Shown here piece by piece: positions 1 through 8,617 of a stretch of 64,000 nucleotides of DNA. A program made the translations under genes and the position numbers. How positions within the stretch are numbered: the stretch's first letter is position 1; every line of letters starts with the position of its first letter. Source of the DNA: Virgibacillus sp. MSP4-1 (GTDB lineage: Bacteria > Bacillota > Bacilli > Bacillales > Alkalibacillaceae); assembly GCF_010092505.1 (NCBI RefSeq), contig NZ_CP048021.1, positions 3,224,001-3,288,000 on the forward strand. The letters run 5' to 3'. The notes below the pieces were generated by a model. It was not told the DNA's origin. It did no database searches and saw only the letters and a program-made list of their open reading frames with translations.

Positions 1-114
1 CCTGTTTTGTTTAAATACTTTGTCTGCCTGTTTAAATTCCCTTTGATATAATACCTGTTGCGTCTTCGAAAGGTTGAAACGCTTTTCTTCGTTTGTTCTT
101 TGCTGTTTACCCAT
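1..114 (-). CDS. yfhE: YfhE family small protein (partial)
   Basis: Only the N-terminal 38 codons are inside the window; the gene runs off the left edge. The start is the minus-strand ATG at 114, with a GGTGG ribosome site upstream. The protein begins MGKQQRTNEEKRFNLSK and continues with TQQVLYQREFK, the motif I associate with YfhE, a roughly 36-40 residue Bacillaceae protein of unknown function. In B. subtilis yfhE lies beside the recX (yfhG) locus, and here recX is divergent next door, which supports the call. Confidence 0.75.
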   Translation of the reverse strand, partial: MGKQQRTNEEKRFNLSKTQQVLYQREFKQADKVFKQNR

Positions 115-200
115 GAATACCACCAGCCTTATAGAAGAATTTGCCTTCCATTAGTAATCTTTCCAAGGGTTAAATAAAATATGTACAGCTTTCCGGTTTA

Positions 201-232
201 ATGCTTTAAAGCATGTGGGGACAGTCCCTGGG
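201..232. repeat. GGGACAGTCCC dispersed repeat, copy 1
   Basis: The sequence has a TTTAAAGC half followed by GTGGGGACAGTCCC. The same self-complementary core recurs at about 17510, 18882, 20616, 27900 and 29877, always between genes. This copy lies in the recX upstream region. Confidence 0.7.
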
Positions 233-266
233 ATGTGTTATAATGACCGGAGAGGGGGAAGTTGCT

Positions 267-1088
267 TTGGCTAAAATCTCCAAAATTACCACGCAAAAGA
301 AACGGAAAAACCGCTTTAACATTTTTATAGAGGAAGGCAGGGGTGAATCCTATGCCTTCAGTGTGGATGAGGATATCCTTGTGAAATATGCCTTGCGCAA
401 AGGGATGGAACTTGATCCGGCAACAATGGAGTCTCTGAAAGCACAGGATGAAATACATAAGTTTTACGGGATGGCTGTTAACCTGCTCAGTTACCGGATC
501 CGCTCTGAAAAGGAGCTGACCGATTATTTGCGCAAGAAGGAAGCTGAGGAGGAGCAGATTCAACAGGTCCTTCACAAACTGAAACAGGAAGGCTATGTTG
601 ATGATCGTGAATTTGCCTATACGTTTGTAAGATCGAGGATGAATACCTCGAGTAAGGGTCCTTTACTGCTAAAAAAGGAATTGCTTGAAAAGGGAATCAC
701 CGCCGCTATAGCCGAAGAAGCCATTGCCGTCTATTCAACGGAAACGCAAAGAGAAAAAGTGCTGAAACTGATTGAAAAAAAGCTTCGTTCGCGTTCGAAA
801 AAATCTTTTCAGCAGCAAATTCAGTCTGTACAGGCTACACTCGTTCAAAAAGGGTTCTCGACTGACGTGATCCGTGATAGCTTACAGGAAGCCAGTGCTA
901 AGTATCGCGATCAGGATGCTGAGAAGGAGGCTGTGATGCATCAGGGGCTGAAGCTTTTAGGGAAATATCAGCACAAGGCGGAGGGCTATGAGCTTAAACA
1001 GAAAATAAAGGCTGGCCTGTATCGAAAGGGCTTTGAAATGGACAAGATTGAGGCTTTTATCGATGAGCATGTAGAGTCGGAGGCATAA
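267..1088 (+). CDS. recX: RecX regulatory protein
   Basis: RecX binds RecA filaments and modulates recombination and the SOS response. The predicted protein is 273 residues. The N-terminus (AKISKITTQKKRKNRFNIF) and the three-helix RecX modules, such as NLLSYRIRSEKELTDYL and YVDDREFAYTFV, are clear, and the length is close to the 264 residues of B. subtilis RecX. I chose the TTG at 267 because GAGGGGG lies 8 bases upstream and homology begins there; an in-frame ATG at 243 would add eight residues with no ribosome site. yfhH follows after 20 bases and is probably co-transcribed. The upstream region carries a GGGACAGTCCC repeat. Confidence 0.93.
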   Translation: MAKISKITTQKKRKNRFNIFIEEGRGESYAFSVDEDILVKYALRKGMELDPATMESLKAQDEIHKFYGMAVNLLSYRIRSEKELTDYLRKKEAEEEQIQQVLHKLKQEGYVDDREFAYTFVRSRMNTSSKGPLLLKKELLEKGITAAIAEEAIAVYSTETQREKVLKLIEKKLRSRSKKSFQQQIQSVQATLVQKGFSTDVIRDSLQEASAKYRDQDAEKEAVMHQGLKLLGKYQHKAEGYELKQKIKAGLYRKGFEMDKIEAFIDEHVESEA

Positions 1089-1108
1089 CAAAGGGGAGAG
1101 ATGACAGA

Positions 1109-1459
1109 ATGGAAATGAGATACAGTGATATGACAGTGGAGCAGCTGCGCGAGGAAATTGCAAGACTTACGGAAAAAGCGCAAAAGGCCGAGCAATTAGG
1201 CATGGTTAATGAGTATGCAGTTTATGAGCGCAAAATGATGATGGCAAAAGCATATATGATGGATCCTGCAGCTTATGAAGCCGGTGATATTTATGAAATT
1301 GAAAATACACCGAATCATTACTTCAAAATTGATTACAGGAATGGAGTTTTTGTCTGGGGAAAACGTACCGACCGTGAAGGGAATCCCATTGCCATAGATA
1401 CCGAACAGGAAGCTTTACCCATATCCATGCTGGGGAATTATATGCCGCCGGAAAAATAG
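1109..1459 (+). CDS. yfhH: YfhH family protein (DUF1811)
   Basis: A 116-residue protein preceded by AAAGGGGAGAG. Its N-terminal half is predicted helical (MRYSDMTVEQLREEIARLTEKAQKAEQLG). The C-terminal half contains YFKIDYRNGVFVWGKR and EEALPISMLG, the pattern I remember for B. subtilis YfhH, which always follows recX. Its function is not established, and no catalytic motif is visible. It is separated from recX by 20 bases and probably shares its transcript. Transcription would end in the long hairpin at 1462-1566, which it shares with the converging spore genes. Confidence 0.88.
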   Translation: MEMRYSDMTVEQLREEIARLTEKAQKAEQLGMVNEYAVYERKMMMAKAYMMDPAAYEAGDIYEIENTPNHYFKIDYRNGVFVWGKRTDREGNPIAIDTEQEALPISMLGNYMPPEK

Positions 1460-1461
1460 AA

Positions 1462-1566
1462 GTGCCTGTCACCACCCGGATAAGATCGATAATTGTCGAA
1501 AAAACGACCTCTGGCAGCTGCTAATAGCCAGAGGTCGTTCGACAAATTTCGGGTGGTGACAGGCAC
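1462..1566. repeat. 105-bp nested palindromic element
   Basis: The outer arms (GTGCCTGTCACCACCCG at 1462-1478 and its exact complement at 1550-1566) enclose a second pair (AATTGTCGA / TCGACAAATT) and an inner hairpin (ACGACCTCTGGC / GCCAGAGGTCGT, 1504-1539). The element would fold as one long cruciform. It sits between the convergent yfhH and ypzG-like genes, so it could act as a two-way terminator. It resembles REP- or MITE-type elements rather than an ordinary terminator. Confidence 0.8.
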
Positions 1567-1574
1567 CACCTTTT

Positions 1575-1724
1575 CTACGTCCGTTTGCTCACCTGAATGG
1601 CGTTGATGATTTCGGTTTGTGTTCGTCTGGTTTCGCCGCCTACCTGGTTGCTGGCATGCTTAGCTTTGGCATGCGGTGCCTGGAAAGGTGTGTTTTTCAA
1701 ATATTTTTGCTTTTTAAAACCCAT
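1575..1724 (-). CDS. YpzG-like small protein
   Basis: A 49-residue basic protein (MGFKKQKYLKNTPFQ, then HAKAKHASNQVGGETRRTQTE). It starts at the minus-strand ATG at 1724, eight bases after AGGTGG. The central H-x-x-x-K-H-A-x-x-Q-V-x-G-E-T pattern resembles the YpzG family of small Bacillus proteins, which I associate with spores. It begins two bases after the sspK stop codon, so the two are almost certainly one transcription unit. Function unknown; the family call rests on memory of the motif. Confidence 0.6.
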   Translation of the reverse strand: MGFKKQKYLKNTPFQAPHAKAKHASNQVGGETRRTQTEIINAIQVSKRT

Positions 1725-1726
1725 GC

Positions 1727-1888
1727 TTATTCCACCTCATTTTCATTTTGTTGAGATGATTTCGCCATTCTCTCCTGTGGATGGGTATTGATGGTTCCAT
1801 CTGCCCGCTTGGAAGAGAATTTTGCTTTTGCATGTGGTTTTTCCTCGTAACGCTGGATAGGAAAATTCTTAGCTTTATTCCGGACCAT
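1727..1888 (-). CDS. sspK: Small acid-soluble spore protein K
   Basis: A 53-residue protein starting [15 protein letters not shown] and carrying [17 protein letters not shown], the hallmark of SspK, a minor DNA-associated protein made in the forespore. The start is fixed by AAAGGAG seven bases before the ATG at 1888. A longer open frame continues upstream but has no family resemblance. In B. subtilis sspK also lies between yfhH and yfhP. Forespore (sigma-G) control is expected from the family; I do not see a convincing sigma-G promoter. Confidence 0.92.
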   Translation of the reverse strand: MVRNKAKNFPIQRYEEKPHAKAKFSSKRADGTINTHPQERMAKSSQQNENEVE

Positions 1889-2009
1889 TTGCGTTACTCC
1901 TTTATAATCGAATTGCACGGTGTCAAAAACCGTGCTTTTATAGTGTTTGTCAGGAAGGCTGTTGTATACGGAACAACCCTCAGGTAATAAGAGGAAGCCC
2001 TCATTCCAA

Positions 2010-2993
2010 CTAGTTCGGAACGGGGTGCAGTTTCTTTTGCAGCTTTTCCTCCGAATAAATCCAGCCGGTATAGGAATTCTTAATGTTATAATCATGGTCC
2101 AGCTTGACAACCGCCACAAATGGATAATGCCCCTTTGAACGGTAGCGTAAATCAATAAAGCGTACTTCCGTATAGCGGTCTAATTCTTCAATTTCCCAAC
2201 GGTAGACCGGCGAAAAGGAGATAAAAGCTTTGACATTCCGGTCCTGCAGCGCCTTTTTCATTGCTGGATGATCCGGGAGTTTTTTGCGAATAAAGGTATC
2301 CACAACTTTAATACCTCCATTTTCAGCCTGGGCGACATAAAAATGGTCATCTGTCGTTATCGCCAGTTTCCAAAAATTATGCCTGATGGTAGGCGAAGTA
2401 ACAATCTGCTCCACATCATCAAATTGCTGATGAATTTTGGTTACGATGTCCTGCTTGTCAAAGTACCTTTTCAGATAGTACAAAAACAGAACACAATAGA
2501 GAATAAGAAAGGTGAATCCGGGATCAGCATCGAAAATCAGCCAGGCAATAATTCCAATGATATGGAGGGCGAATATATATGGATCAAACGTATTGATCCA
2601 GCCGAGTGCTATCCAGTTCTGGTTAAACGGCCGGGCTGCCTGAGTCCCATATGCATTAAAAATATCGACAAATACATGTAAAATTACAGCCAGGAGTGTC
2701 CAGAAAAACAAGTGCCAAAAAGCGGTCTCGGGCACAAATGTATGGATAGTCGTTGAAATAGCGGTCCCCCAGACTAAAACAGCTGGCACGGAATGAGTAA
2801 TTCCCCGATGATTTCGAATATATAAAGCATTATTTTTAAACTTCAGGATGGTATCAAAGTCAGGAGCATTGGAACCTAAAAGTGTCCCGACTATTATGGA
2901 TTGAAATACTATGGAATCCTGCTGAACCACAGGATCGAGTGTTGAGAGGCCGCCCAGAGCGACTCCCATCGTGATGTGTGTGGCTGTATCCAT
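2010..2993 (-). CDS. yfhP: YfhP membrane-bound metal-dependent hydrolase
   Basis: A 327-residue membrane protein with the conserved features of the YdjM/YfhP (DUF457) family: DTATHITMG near the N-terminus, SNAPDFDTI around residues 42-50, and NHRGITHS around residue 64. These His/Asp positions are thought to bind metal. Several hydrophobic segments follow, then a soluble C-terminal half. B. subtilis yfhP neighbours mutY exactly as here, with the two genes divergent and only 48 bases apart. The physiological substrate is unknown. Confidence 0.9.
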   Translation of the reverse strand: MDTATHITMGVALGGLSTLDPVVQQDSIVFQSIIVGTLLGSNAPDFDTILKFKNNALYIRNHRGITHSVPAVLVWGTAISTTIHTFVPETAFWHLFFWTLLAVILHVFVDIFNAYGTQAARPFNQNWIALGWINTFDPYIFALHIIGIIAWLIFDADPGFTFLILYCVLFLYYLKRYFDKQDIVTKIHQQFDDVEQIVTSPTIRHNFWKLAITTDDHFYVAQAENGGIKVVDTFIRKKLPDHPAMKKALQDRNVKAFISFSPVYRWEIEELDRYTEVRFIDLRYRSKGHYPFVAVVKLDHDYNIKNSYTGWIYSEEKLQKKLHPVPN

Positions 2994-3041
2994 CGTATCA
3001 TCCCTTCAAAGATTTTGTTGTGCAGTAAGGAAGGAGTCATT

Positions 3042-4115
3042 ATGTACGATTATCAATCCCGCGTTGAAGAATTGGATATACAAGCTTTTCAAACGGATCT
3101 AATACAATGGTTTGCGGAAAAGCACCGTGATCTTCCCTGGAGGCAGGATCCGACTCCCTATCATGTCTGGGTATCTGAAATCATGCTTCAGCAGACTCGA
3201 GTGGACACGGTGATTCCGTATTATCAGCGCTTTATGGAAAAGTTCCCTACACCTGATGCGCTCGCAAAAGCTGATGAACAGGACGTTCTTAAGGTGTGGG
3301 AGGGCTTAGGATATTATTCCCGTGCCCGTAATCTTCAAACCGCTGTACAGGAAGTCGTTGAAGGTTACAACGGAAAAGTGCCTGATGATCCTAAAAAGCT
3401 CGGTGATTTAAAAGGTGTTGGACCCTATACAAAAGGGGCCATTTTGAGCATTGCCTATCAGCAGCCAGAACCGGCTGTTGATGGAAATGTCATGCGTGTT
3501 ATATCCCGTATTTTAAGAGTTGAAGAAGACATTGCCAAGCAGAAAACAAGGAAATTGGTTGAAGGTATTATTCGCGATATCATTTCCCGGGAGGACCCTT
3601 CCTCGTTTAACCAGGGTCTAATGGAATTGGGAGCATTAGTCTGCAAACCGAAAAATCCTGTCTGTCATGAATGTCCTCTTCAAGCTCATTGTCAGGCGTA
3701 TAAGCATGATTTGCAGGAGACCCTGCCGATTAAGTCCTCCAAAAAGAAACAAACACGGAAACCATATGCTGTCCTGATAATTAGAAATGAAAAAGGAGAA
3801 ATCCTTGTGCAAAAAAGGCCTGAAAAAGGGCTGCTGGCCAATCTCTGGCAATTCCCGATGGTTTCTTTAGATGAGGTTGATTTCCCCGCCCTCATCCAAT
3901 GGTTCCAAAATGAGTACGGTCTTCAACTTGAGCTTGATCAAAAGGTAATGAATATTAAACATGTGTTTTCCCATCTTGTTTGGCAGCTGGATGTATATGC
4001 GGCAACGGTCAAGGATGGAACACTAACAGAAGACAAGGGTGTTTTTCTGGATTATGGCGACTTAATAAAGCTTCCTTTTCCCGTGTCCCATCAGAAAATG
4101 CTTCCGTATATCTAA
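3042..4115 (+). CDS. mutY: A/G-specific adenine glycosylase MutY
   Basis: MutY removes adenine mispaired with 8-oxoguanine in base-excision repair. The 357-residue protein has the N-terminal region PWRQDPTPYHVWVSEIMLQQTRV, the helix-hairpin-helix LKGVGPYTKGAI followed by PAVDGNVMRV (catalytic Asp), and the iron-sulphur loop C-X6-C-X2-C-X5-C (CKPKNPVCHECPLQAHC). The C-terminal part (VLIIRNEKGEILVQKRP) is the MutT-like domain that reads 8-oxoG. The ATG at 3042 is preceded by AAGGAAGGAG; the 22 extra upstream codons overlap the divergent yfhP and lack a ribosome site. It is called yfhQ in B. subtilis. Confidence 0.96.
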   Translation: MYDYQSRVEELDIQAFQTDLIQWFAEKHRDLPWRQDPTPYHVWVSEIMLQQTRVDTVIPYYQRFMEKFPTPDALAKADEQDVLKVWEGLGYYSRARNLQTAVQEVVEGYNGKVPDDPKKLGDLKGVGPYTKGAILSIAYQQPEPAVDGNVMRVISRILRVEEDIAKQKTRKLVEGIIRDIISREDPSSFNQGLMELGALVCKPKNPVCHECPLQAHCQAYKHDLQETLPIKSSKKKQTRKPYAVLIIRNEKGEILVQKRPEKGLLANLWQFPMVSLDEVDFPALIQWFQNEYGLQLELDQKVMNIKHVFSHLVWQLDVYAATVKDGTLTEDKGVFLDYGDLIKLPFPVSHQKMLPYI

Positions 4116-4263
4116 AGGGTTAAACAGATTTTTTCTTTAGTGTTACCATTTCTTATTTTGCCTCCAATAAGAAATTTCATTCATGTTAGGAATTTATTGG
4201 TAATACGGAATCAGGATATTGGTCAGGGTTATGGTTACATTAAGTAGTGCGGAGGTGATAAGG

Positions 4264-4446
4264 ATGGCTAACAAGAAAACCCAATCTGGCACTAATGTGC
4301 AGCATGTAAAACAACAAAACCAACAAGCTGCACAAGGCCAAAGCCAACAGCAAGGTCAACAGCAGTTTGGCGCTGAATTCGCTTCTGAAACTGATGTACA
4401 ACGTGTAAAACAACAAAACCAAAAGTCTCAACAAAACAAAAAGTAA
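4264..4446 (+). CDS. sspE: Gamma-type small acid-soluble spore protein
   Basis: A 60-residue Gln/Asn-rich protein. It has two repeats of the type [FAEFASET.VQ.VKQQNQ], the second intact (FGAEFASETDVQRVKQQNQ) and the first shortened to SGTNVQHVKQQNQ. Gamma-type SASP is an amino-acid store in the spore, digested at germination by the Gpr protease, whose cleavage site lies in the FASET element. Near-consensus GGAGGTGAT precedes the ATG. A strong terminator (4471-4508) follows at once, so this is a one-gene transcript. Confidence 0.95.
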   Translation: MANKKTQSGTNVQHVKQQNQQAAQGQSQQQGQQQFGAEFASETDVQRVKQQNQKSQQNKK

Positions 4447-4470
4447 CCCCCAATCCTCGTTGAGACCATG

Positions 4471-4508
4471 AAGAGCACTCCAGATGATGCTGGAGTGCTC
4501 TTTTTTTC
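4471..4508 (+). terminator. Intrinsic terminator of sspE
   Basis: An 11-bp perfect stem (GAGCACTCCAG / CTGGAGTGCTC) with a six-base loop is followed by seven T residues. Confidence 0.93.
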
Positions 4509-4559
4509 GTTATCCAGGATATAAACAGGGATTTGTTAAATTAGGAGCTGTGACGTCCG

Positions 4560-4760
4560 ACTTCAGTGCCGGGTTCGGGAAAGACGCAGCCATGAAGACC
4601 AGAGCAGGTCGGTGATTGGTTAGAAGTGGCCTTCATTTAGTGGATGATGGCCATCAACAGAAAATCCTTTGTCAAAATGGCCTTCATAAAGGGAGTGAAG
4701 GCCAAATGGAAGGAATACGCTAACCAAAATGGCCCTCATACTTATAGAAAAACGGAGATG
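4560..4760. repeat. 52-bp periodic repeat, locus A (degenerate)
   Basis: TGGCCTTCAT-type units start at 4627, 4678 and 4730, spaced 51 and 52 bases. Each is followed by an inverted partner such as GTGAAGGCCA. The motif and period match the arrays at 7491-8370 and 12865-13095. The rest of the 4509-4898 gap shows nothing else I can identify apart from the ntdP leader. Confidence 0.7.
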
Positions 4761-4898
4761 ACCGCTTGAGCCTGGGAAACGTAGCTGGACAAACGTGTGA
4801 TTCCTCCTTTGCTTTGGAGTGTATTCTGTTTTCATTTGGCTCGATGTATGGGTATAATATATACAGGACACGCGTTTGAGCGGAGAAAGGGAGATTTT

Positions 4899-5429
4899 AT
4901 GATAATTCCCGAGCCGGGTCAGAAAATAGAAATTCAAAGCTATAAACATAATGGACAGTTGCATCGTGTCTGGGACAAAACAACGGTTTTAAAAGCGAAC
5001 CACAATGTATTAATTGGCGGAAATGATCGGACCCAGGTGACTGAAAGTGATGGGCGGACATGGATCACCAGGGAACCGGCGATTTGTTATTTCCATGCCA
5101 AGTATTGGTTTAATGTCATTGGCATGATTCGCACAGATGGACTTTATTATTACTGTAATTTAGGATCTCCGTTTGCTTTTGATGAAGAAGCGTTAAAATA
5201 TATTGATTATGATCTGGATATTAAAGTTTTCCCGGATATGACATTCACGCTGCTGGATGAGGATGAATATGAGCAGCATAAACAAGAGATGAATTACCCA
5301 CAGGTGATTGACTCGATTCTGCAACACCAGGTTACTATTCTGCAGCGGTGGATTCGACAGCGTAAGGGTCCGTTTGCTCCTGAGTTTGTGGATCAATGGT
5401 ACGAGCGCTATTTAACATATTTAACATAA
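4899..5429 (+). CDS. ntdP: Nucleoside tri-/diphosphate phosphatase NtdP (YgaC, DUF402)
   Basis: The 176-residue product has the length I remember for B. subtilis YgaC. The DUF402 fold is recognisable from [27 protein letters not shown] and [28 protein letters not shown]. Acidic residues in the last stretch coordinate the metal in characterised relatives, which hydrolyse NTP and NDP. The ATG at 4899 follows GAGAAAGGGAG; the open frame extends 34 codons upstream without a ribosome site or homology. In B. subtilis ygaC lies just upstream of ygaD, as here. Confidence 0.88.
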   Translation: MIIPEPGQKIEIQSYKHNGQLHRVWDKTTVLKANHNVLIGGNDRTQVTESDGRTWITREPAICYFHAKYWFNVIGMIRTDGLYYYCNLGSPFAFDEEALKYIDYDLDIKVFPDMTFTLLDEDEYEQHKQEMNYPQVIDSILQHQVTILQRWIRQRKGPFAPEFVDQWYERYLTYLT

Positions 5430-5459
5430 GAAGAAATAAATTATAGTAATGACAAATTA

Positions 5460-5485
5460 AGGCCTGTCTGAGTCTTCAGCAGGCT
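5460..5485 (+). terminator. Possible terminator of ntdP
   Basis: The hairpin GCCTG..CTGA / TCAG.CAGGC lies about 33 bases after the ntdP stop codon. The T-tract after it is interrupted, so the call is tentative. Confidence 0.5.
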
Positions 5486-5575
5486 TTCGTTCATGTTTTG
5501 GGGGGGACGTGATGGAAGTTTCTCTTTATAATTTTTTAAAACAAACACAGGATATGCACATGGGAGTGAGCAGTA

Positions 5576-7342
5576 TTGGAAGTTATTAAACGTTATTTAC
5601 AGTTCGTCAAACCTTATAAATGGCGACTAATTCTAACCATTTTTATAGGGATATTAAAATTTGGAATACCGCTTTTATTACCTTTAATTATAAAGTATGT
5701 CATAGATGATGTTATCGGTGCTGAGCAACTATCACAGGCTGAAAAAATTGATCAGTTATTCATGATTATGGGGATTGCGTTTATTGTCTTCCTGGTCATT
5801 CGCCCGCCGATTGAATACTTCCGCCAGTATTTAGCGCAATGGATCGGAAGCAAGATTTTATATGATATACGGGATAAACTCTTTGACCATATTCAGAAAT
5901 TAAGTCTGCGCTTCTATTCACAGACGAAAACCGGTGAAGTCATTTCCAGGGTCATTCATGACGTAGAGCAGACCAAACAGTTTGTCATCACAGGACTAAT
6001 GAACATCTGGCTGGACATGATGACAATCGCCATTGCGGTTTCCATCATGTTTACGCTCGATGTTTGGTTAACGCTGATATCCATCGTTCTGTTCCCGCTA
6101 TTCGGTATTTCCGTGAAGTATTTTTATTCCCGATTACGGCGACTTACAAGGGAGAGGTCCCAGGCACTGGCAGAGGTTCAGGGTCATTTGCATGAACGGG
6201 TTCAGGGAATGCCGGTCATTCGCAGCTTTGCCCTTGAGGATCATGAACAAAAGCAGTTTGATTATCAAAACCATAAACACCTACAAAAGTCCCTGGAGCA
6301 CACCGCTTGGAATGCCAAGGCCTATACCGCCACTCACACTATCACCGACTTGGCTCCATTACTAGTAGTCGGCCTTGGTGGGTATCTGGTAATCAGCTGG
6401 GGACTTTCCATTGGGACGATGGTTGCTTTCGTAGGTTATATGGACCGGGTGTATAATCCGCTGCGACGCTTAGTTAATTCAGCGACCATCCTGACCCAGG
6501 CCCTGGCATCGATGGATCGTGTTTTTGAGTTTCTTGACGAAGATTACGATATTATTGATAAAAACGATGCCAGGAAATTAACGAAAGTAAATGGGAACAT
6601 TCAATTTGATCGTGTTTCCTTCAAATATGAGAAGGAAGAGGAGAACGTCCTGAAAGATATTTCTCTCAATGTGAAAGAAGGAGAGACCATTGCATTTGTC
6701 GGAATGAGCGGGGGCGGAAAGTCGACGCTCGTCAGTCTGATTCCGCGCTTTTACGACGTAACAGATGGGAAAATTTTATTGGATGGCAAGGATATCCAGG
6801 AATATGAGGTGCGATCCGTACGGGATAATATCGGCATGGTGCTTCAGGATAACATTTTATTTAGTGATTCTGTTGCCATGAATATCCGTATGGGGAACCC
6901 TGATGCCACCGATGAAGAGGTAATTGCAGCAGCCAAAGCAGCGAATGCCCACGACTTTATTATGGATCTGTCTGACGGCTATGACACCCTGGTTGGTGAG
7001 CGTGGCGTAAAATTATCCGGGGGACAAAAGCAGCGTGTGGCTATTGCCAGAGTGTTTCTGAAAAATCCGCGGCTTCTTATCCTGGATGAGGCAACGTCTG
7101 CACTTGATCTCGAAAGTGAACATTTAATTCAGGAAGCGCTGGAAAAACTGGCCCATGACCGAACCACCTTTATTGTTGCCCATCGACTGGCGACGATCAC
7201 TCACGCCGATCGCATTGTTCTTATTGAAAATGGAGAGATCAAAGAAGTCGGCAGTCATGAGGAATTAATGGCGAAAAAAGGTCATTATTATGAGTTGTTC
7301 CAGGTTCAGCATTTAGACCAGCCTGAGCCGTCTACTATGTAA
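5576..7342 (+). CDS. ygaD: ABC transporter, exporter type (YgaD)
   Basis: A 588-residue half-transporter: a six-helix membrane domain (about residues 1-315) fused to an ATPase domain. The nucleotide domain has Walker [11 protein letters not shown]-loop LQDNILF, signature LSGGQKQR, Walker [11 protein letters not shown] and the H-loop IVAHR, all intact, so it is probably active as a homodimer. The substrate is unknown; relatives are annotated as multidrug or lipid exporters. The start appears to be TTG at 5576 after GGGAGTGAG. A 25-codon ORF (5513-5590) with a good ribosome site overlaps this start and might couple translation. A terminator follows at 7350. Confidence 0.9.
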   Translation: MEVIKRYLQFVKPYKWRLILTIFIGILKFGIPLLLPLIIKYVIDDVIGAEQLSQAEKIDQLFMIMGIAFIVFLVIRPPIEYFRQYLAQWIGSKILYDIRDKLFDHIQKLSLRFYSQTKTGEVISRVIHDVEQTKQFVITGLMNIWLDMMTIAIAVSIMFTLDVWLTLISIVLFPLFGISVKYFYSRLRRLTRERSQALAEVQGHLHERVQGMPVIRSFALEDHEQKQFDYQNHKHLQKSLEHTAWNAKAYTATHTITDLAPLLVVGLGGYLVISWGLSIGTMVAFVGYMDRVYNPLRRLVNSATILTQALASMDRVFEFLDEDYDIIDKNDARKLTKVNGNIQFDRVSFKYEKEEENVLKDISLNVKEGETIAFVGMSGGGKSTLVSLIPRFYDVTDGKILLDGKDIQEYEVRSVRDNIGMVLQDNILFSDSVAMNIRMGNPDATDEEVIAAAKAANAHDFIMDLSDGYDTLVGERGVKLSGGQKQRVAIARVFLKNPRLLILDEATSALDLESEHLIQEALEKLAHDRTTFIVAHRLATITHADRIVLIENGEIKEVGSHEELMAKKGHYYELFQVQHLDQPEPSTM

Positions 7343-7349
7343 AAGGGGA

Positions 7350-7399
7350 GCAGTTCAGTTTGGGTGTATCAGTCTGGATCCAAATTGGACTGCTTTTTT
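7350..7399 (+). terminator. Intrinsic terminator of ygaD
   Basis: Fourteen-base arms starting GCAGTTCAG and ending TTGGACTGC pair at 12 of 14 positions and are followed by six T residues. Confidence 0.85.
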
Positions 7400-7490
7400 G
7401 TCGTTAATCCAGTGAGTCGCGGGTGAACCGAGATAGGGAACCCAATTATAATTTTATGAAAGACTTTTTCCTCTGTTTGTTGGGTTGTTT

Positions 7491-8370
7491 TGGCCTTCAT
7501 TGGTGGCGTGTCATTGGTGGCGTGTCATTGGTGGCGTGACGGCCAAATCCGCTGCCTGATGAGGGGCGAAATGGCCTTTAGTGAAGCGATGAAGACCAAA
7601 AGGTGCGCTGATACGGAGTGGAATGTCCGTCATCGATGGGATGAAGGCCAATTCCTGTCCTTCTGCGCATCGGAATGTCCGTCATCAAAGGGATGAAGGC
7701 CATTCCCCGTCCTGCTGCGCATCGGAATGTCCGTCATCAATGGTATGAAGGCCATTCCCCGTCCTGATACGCATCGAAATGTCCGTCATCAAAGGGATGA
7801 AGGCCACTCCCCGTTCTGTTGCGCATTGGAATGTCCGTCATCAAAGGGATGAAGGCCACTCCCCGTCCTGCTGCGCATCGGAATGTCCGTCATCAATGGT
7901 ATGAAGGCCACTCCCCGTTCTGATGCGAATTGAAATGTCCGTCATCAATGGGATGAAGGCCATTCCCCGTTCTGATGCGAATTGAAATGTCCGTCATCAA
8001 TGGGATGAAGGCCATTCCCCGTTCTGATGCGAATTGAAATGTCCGTCATCAATGGGATGAAGGCCATTCCCCGTTCTGTTGCGCATCGGAATGTCCGTCA
8101 TCAATGGTATGAAGGCCACTCCCCGTTCTGTTGCGCATTGGAATGTCCGTCATCAAAGGGATGAAGGCCACTCCCCGTTCTGATGCGAATTGAAATGTCC
8201 GTCATCAAAGGGATGAAGGCCACTCCCCGTCCTGCTGCGCATCGGAATGTCCGTCATCAATACGATGACGGACAAAACTCCTGGTATACCACCCACCAAA
8301 TGTCCGTGCACCCCACAATGAAGGCCACGCCCCGGTCATTCCATTTACCAAATGTCCTTCATTCACCCCC
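7491..8370. repeat. 52-bp tandem palindromic array, locus B
   Basis: At least 13 units with strict 52-base spacing start at 7621, 7673, 7725, 7777, 7829, 7881, 7933, 7985, 8037, 8089, 8141, 8193 and 8245. Degenerate units occur before (7491, 7569) and after (8298, 8350). Each unit contains TGTCCGTCAT, six or seven bases, then ATGAAGGCCA, an imperfect inverted pair, and a linker CTCCCCGTTCTGATGCG. Near its left end is a separate 14-bp triplicate (TGGTGGCGTGTCAT, 7501-7540). 52 is not a multiple of three and no conserved frame runs through, so it is non-coding. Confidence 0.93.
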
Positions 8371-8548
8371 ATTAAACAGCAGCAATACCGGCAAAAACTG
8401 CAGATGTAAAGAAAACTTTTTGAATGATTTTATTCGACAATATACGAACAATGAAAATTTTTATAGTATTAAAGTACGAATATAGTCGTTATTTGTCTAT
8501 TTTTCAAGCAATTTACTGAATATTTACACCTAATTTACGAATGATGTA

Positions 8549-8577
8549 TTGACCGGGGAAGTTTCGTTGTCTACTAT
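8549..8577 (+). promoter_or_regulatory. Promoter of the YhcR-like gene
   Basis: TTGACC, a 17-base spacer, then TACTAT fits the main vegetative promoter form, 41 bases before the start codon. Confidence 0.55.
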
Positions 8578-8617
8578 AAAAGAGAAGAGTTTTTAATTGA
8601 AAAATAGGAGGGGAATC

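Noticed and set aside
7491-8370. CRISPR array
   Set aside because: Units repeat completely at 52 bp including the part that would be a spacer, so there are no unique spacers, and no cas genes are near.
7490-8485. Coding frames of 68 and 100 residues across the 52-bp array
   Set aside because: The repeat unit is not a multiple of three, the frames are accidental, and there is no ribosome site.
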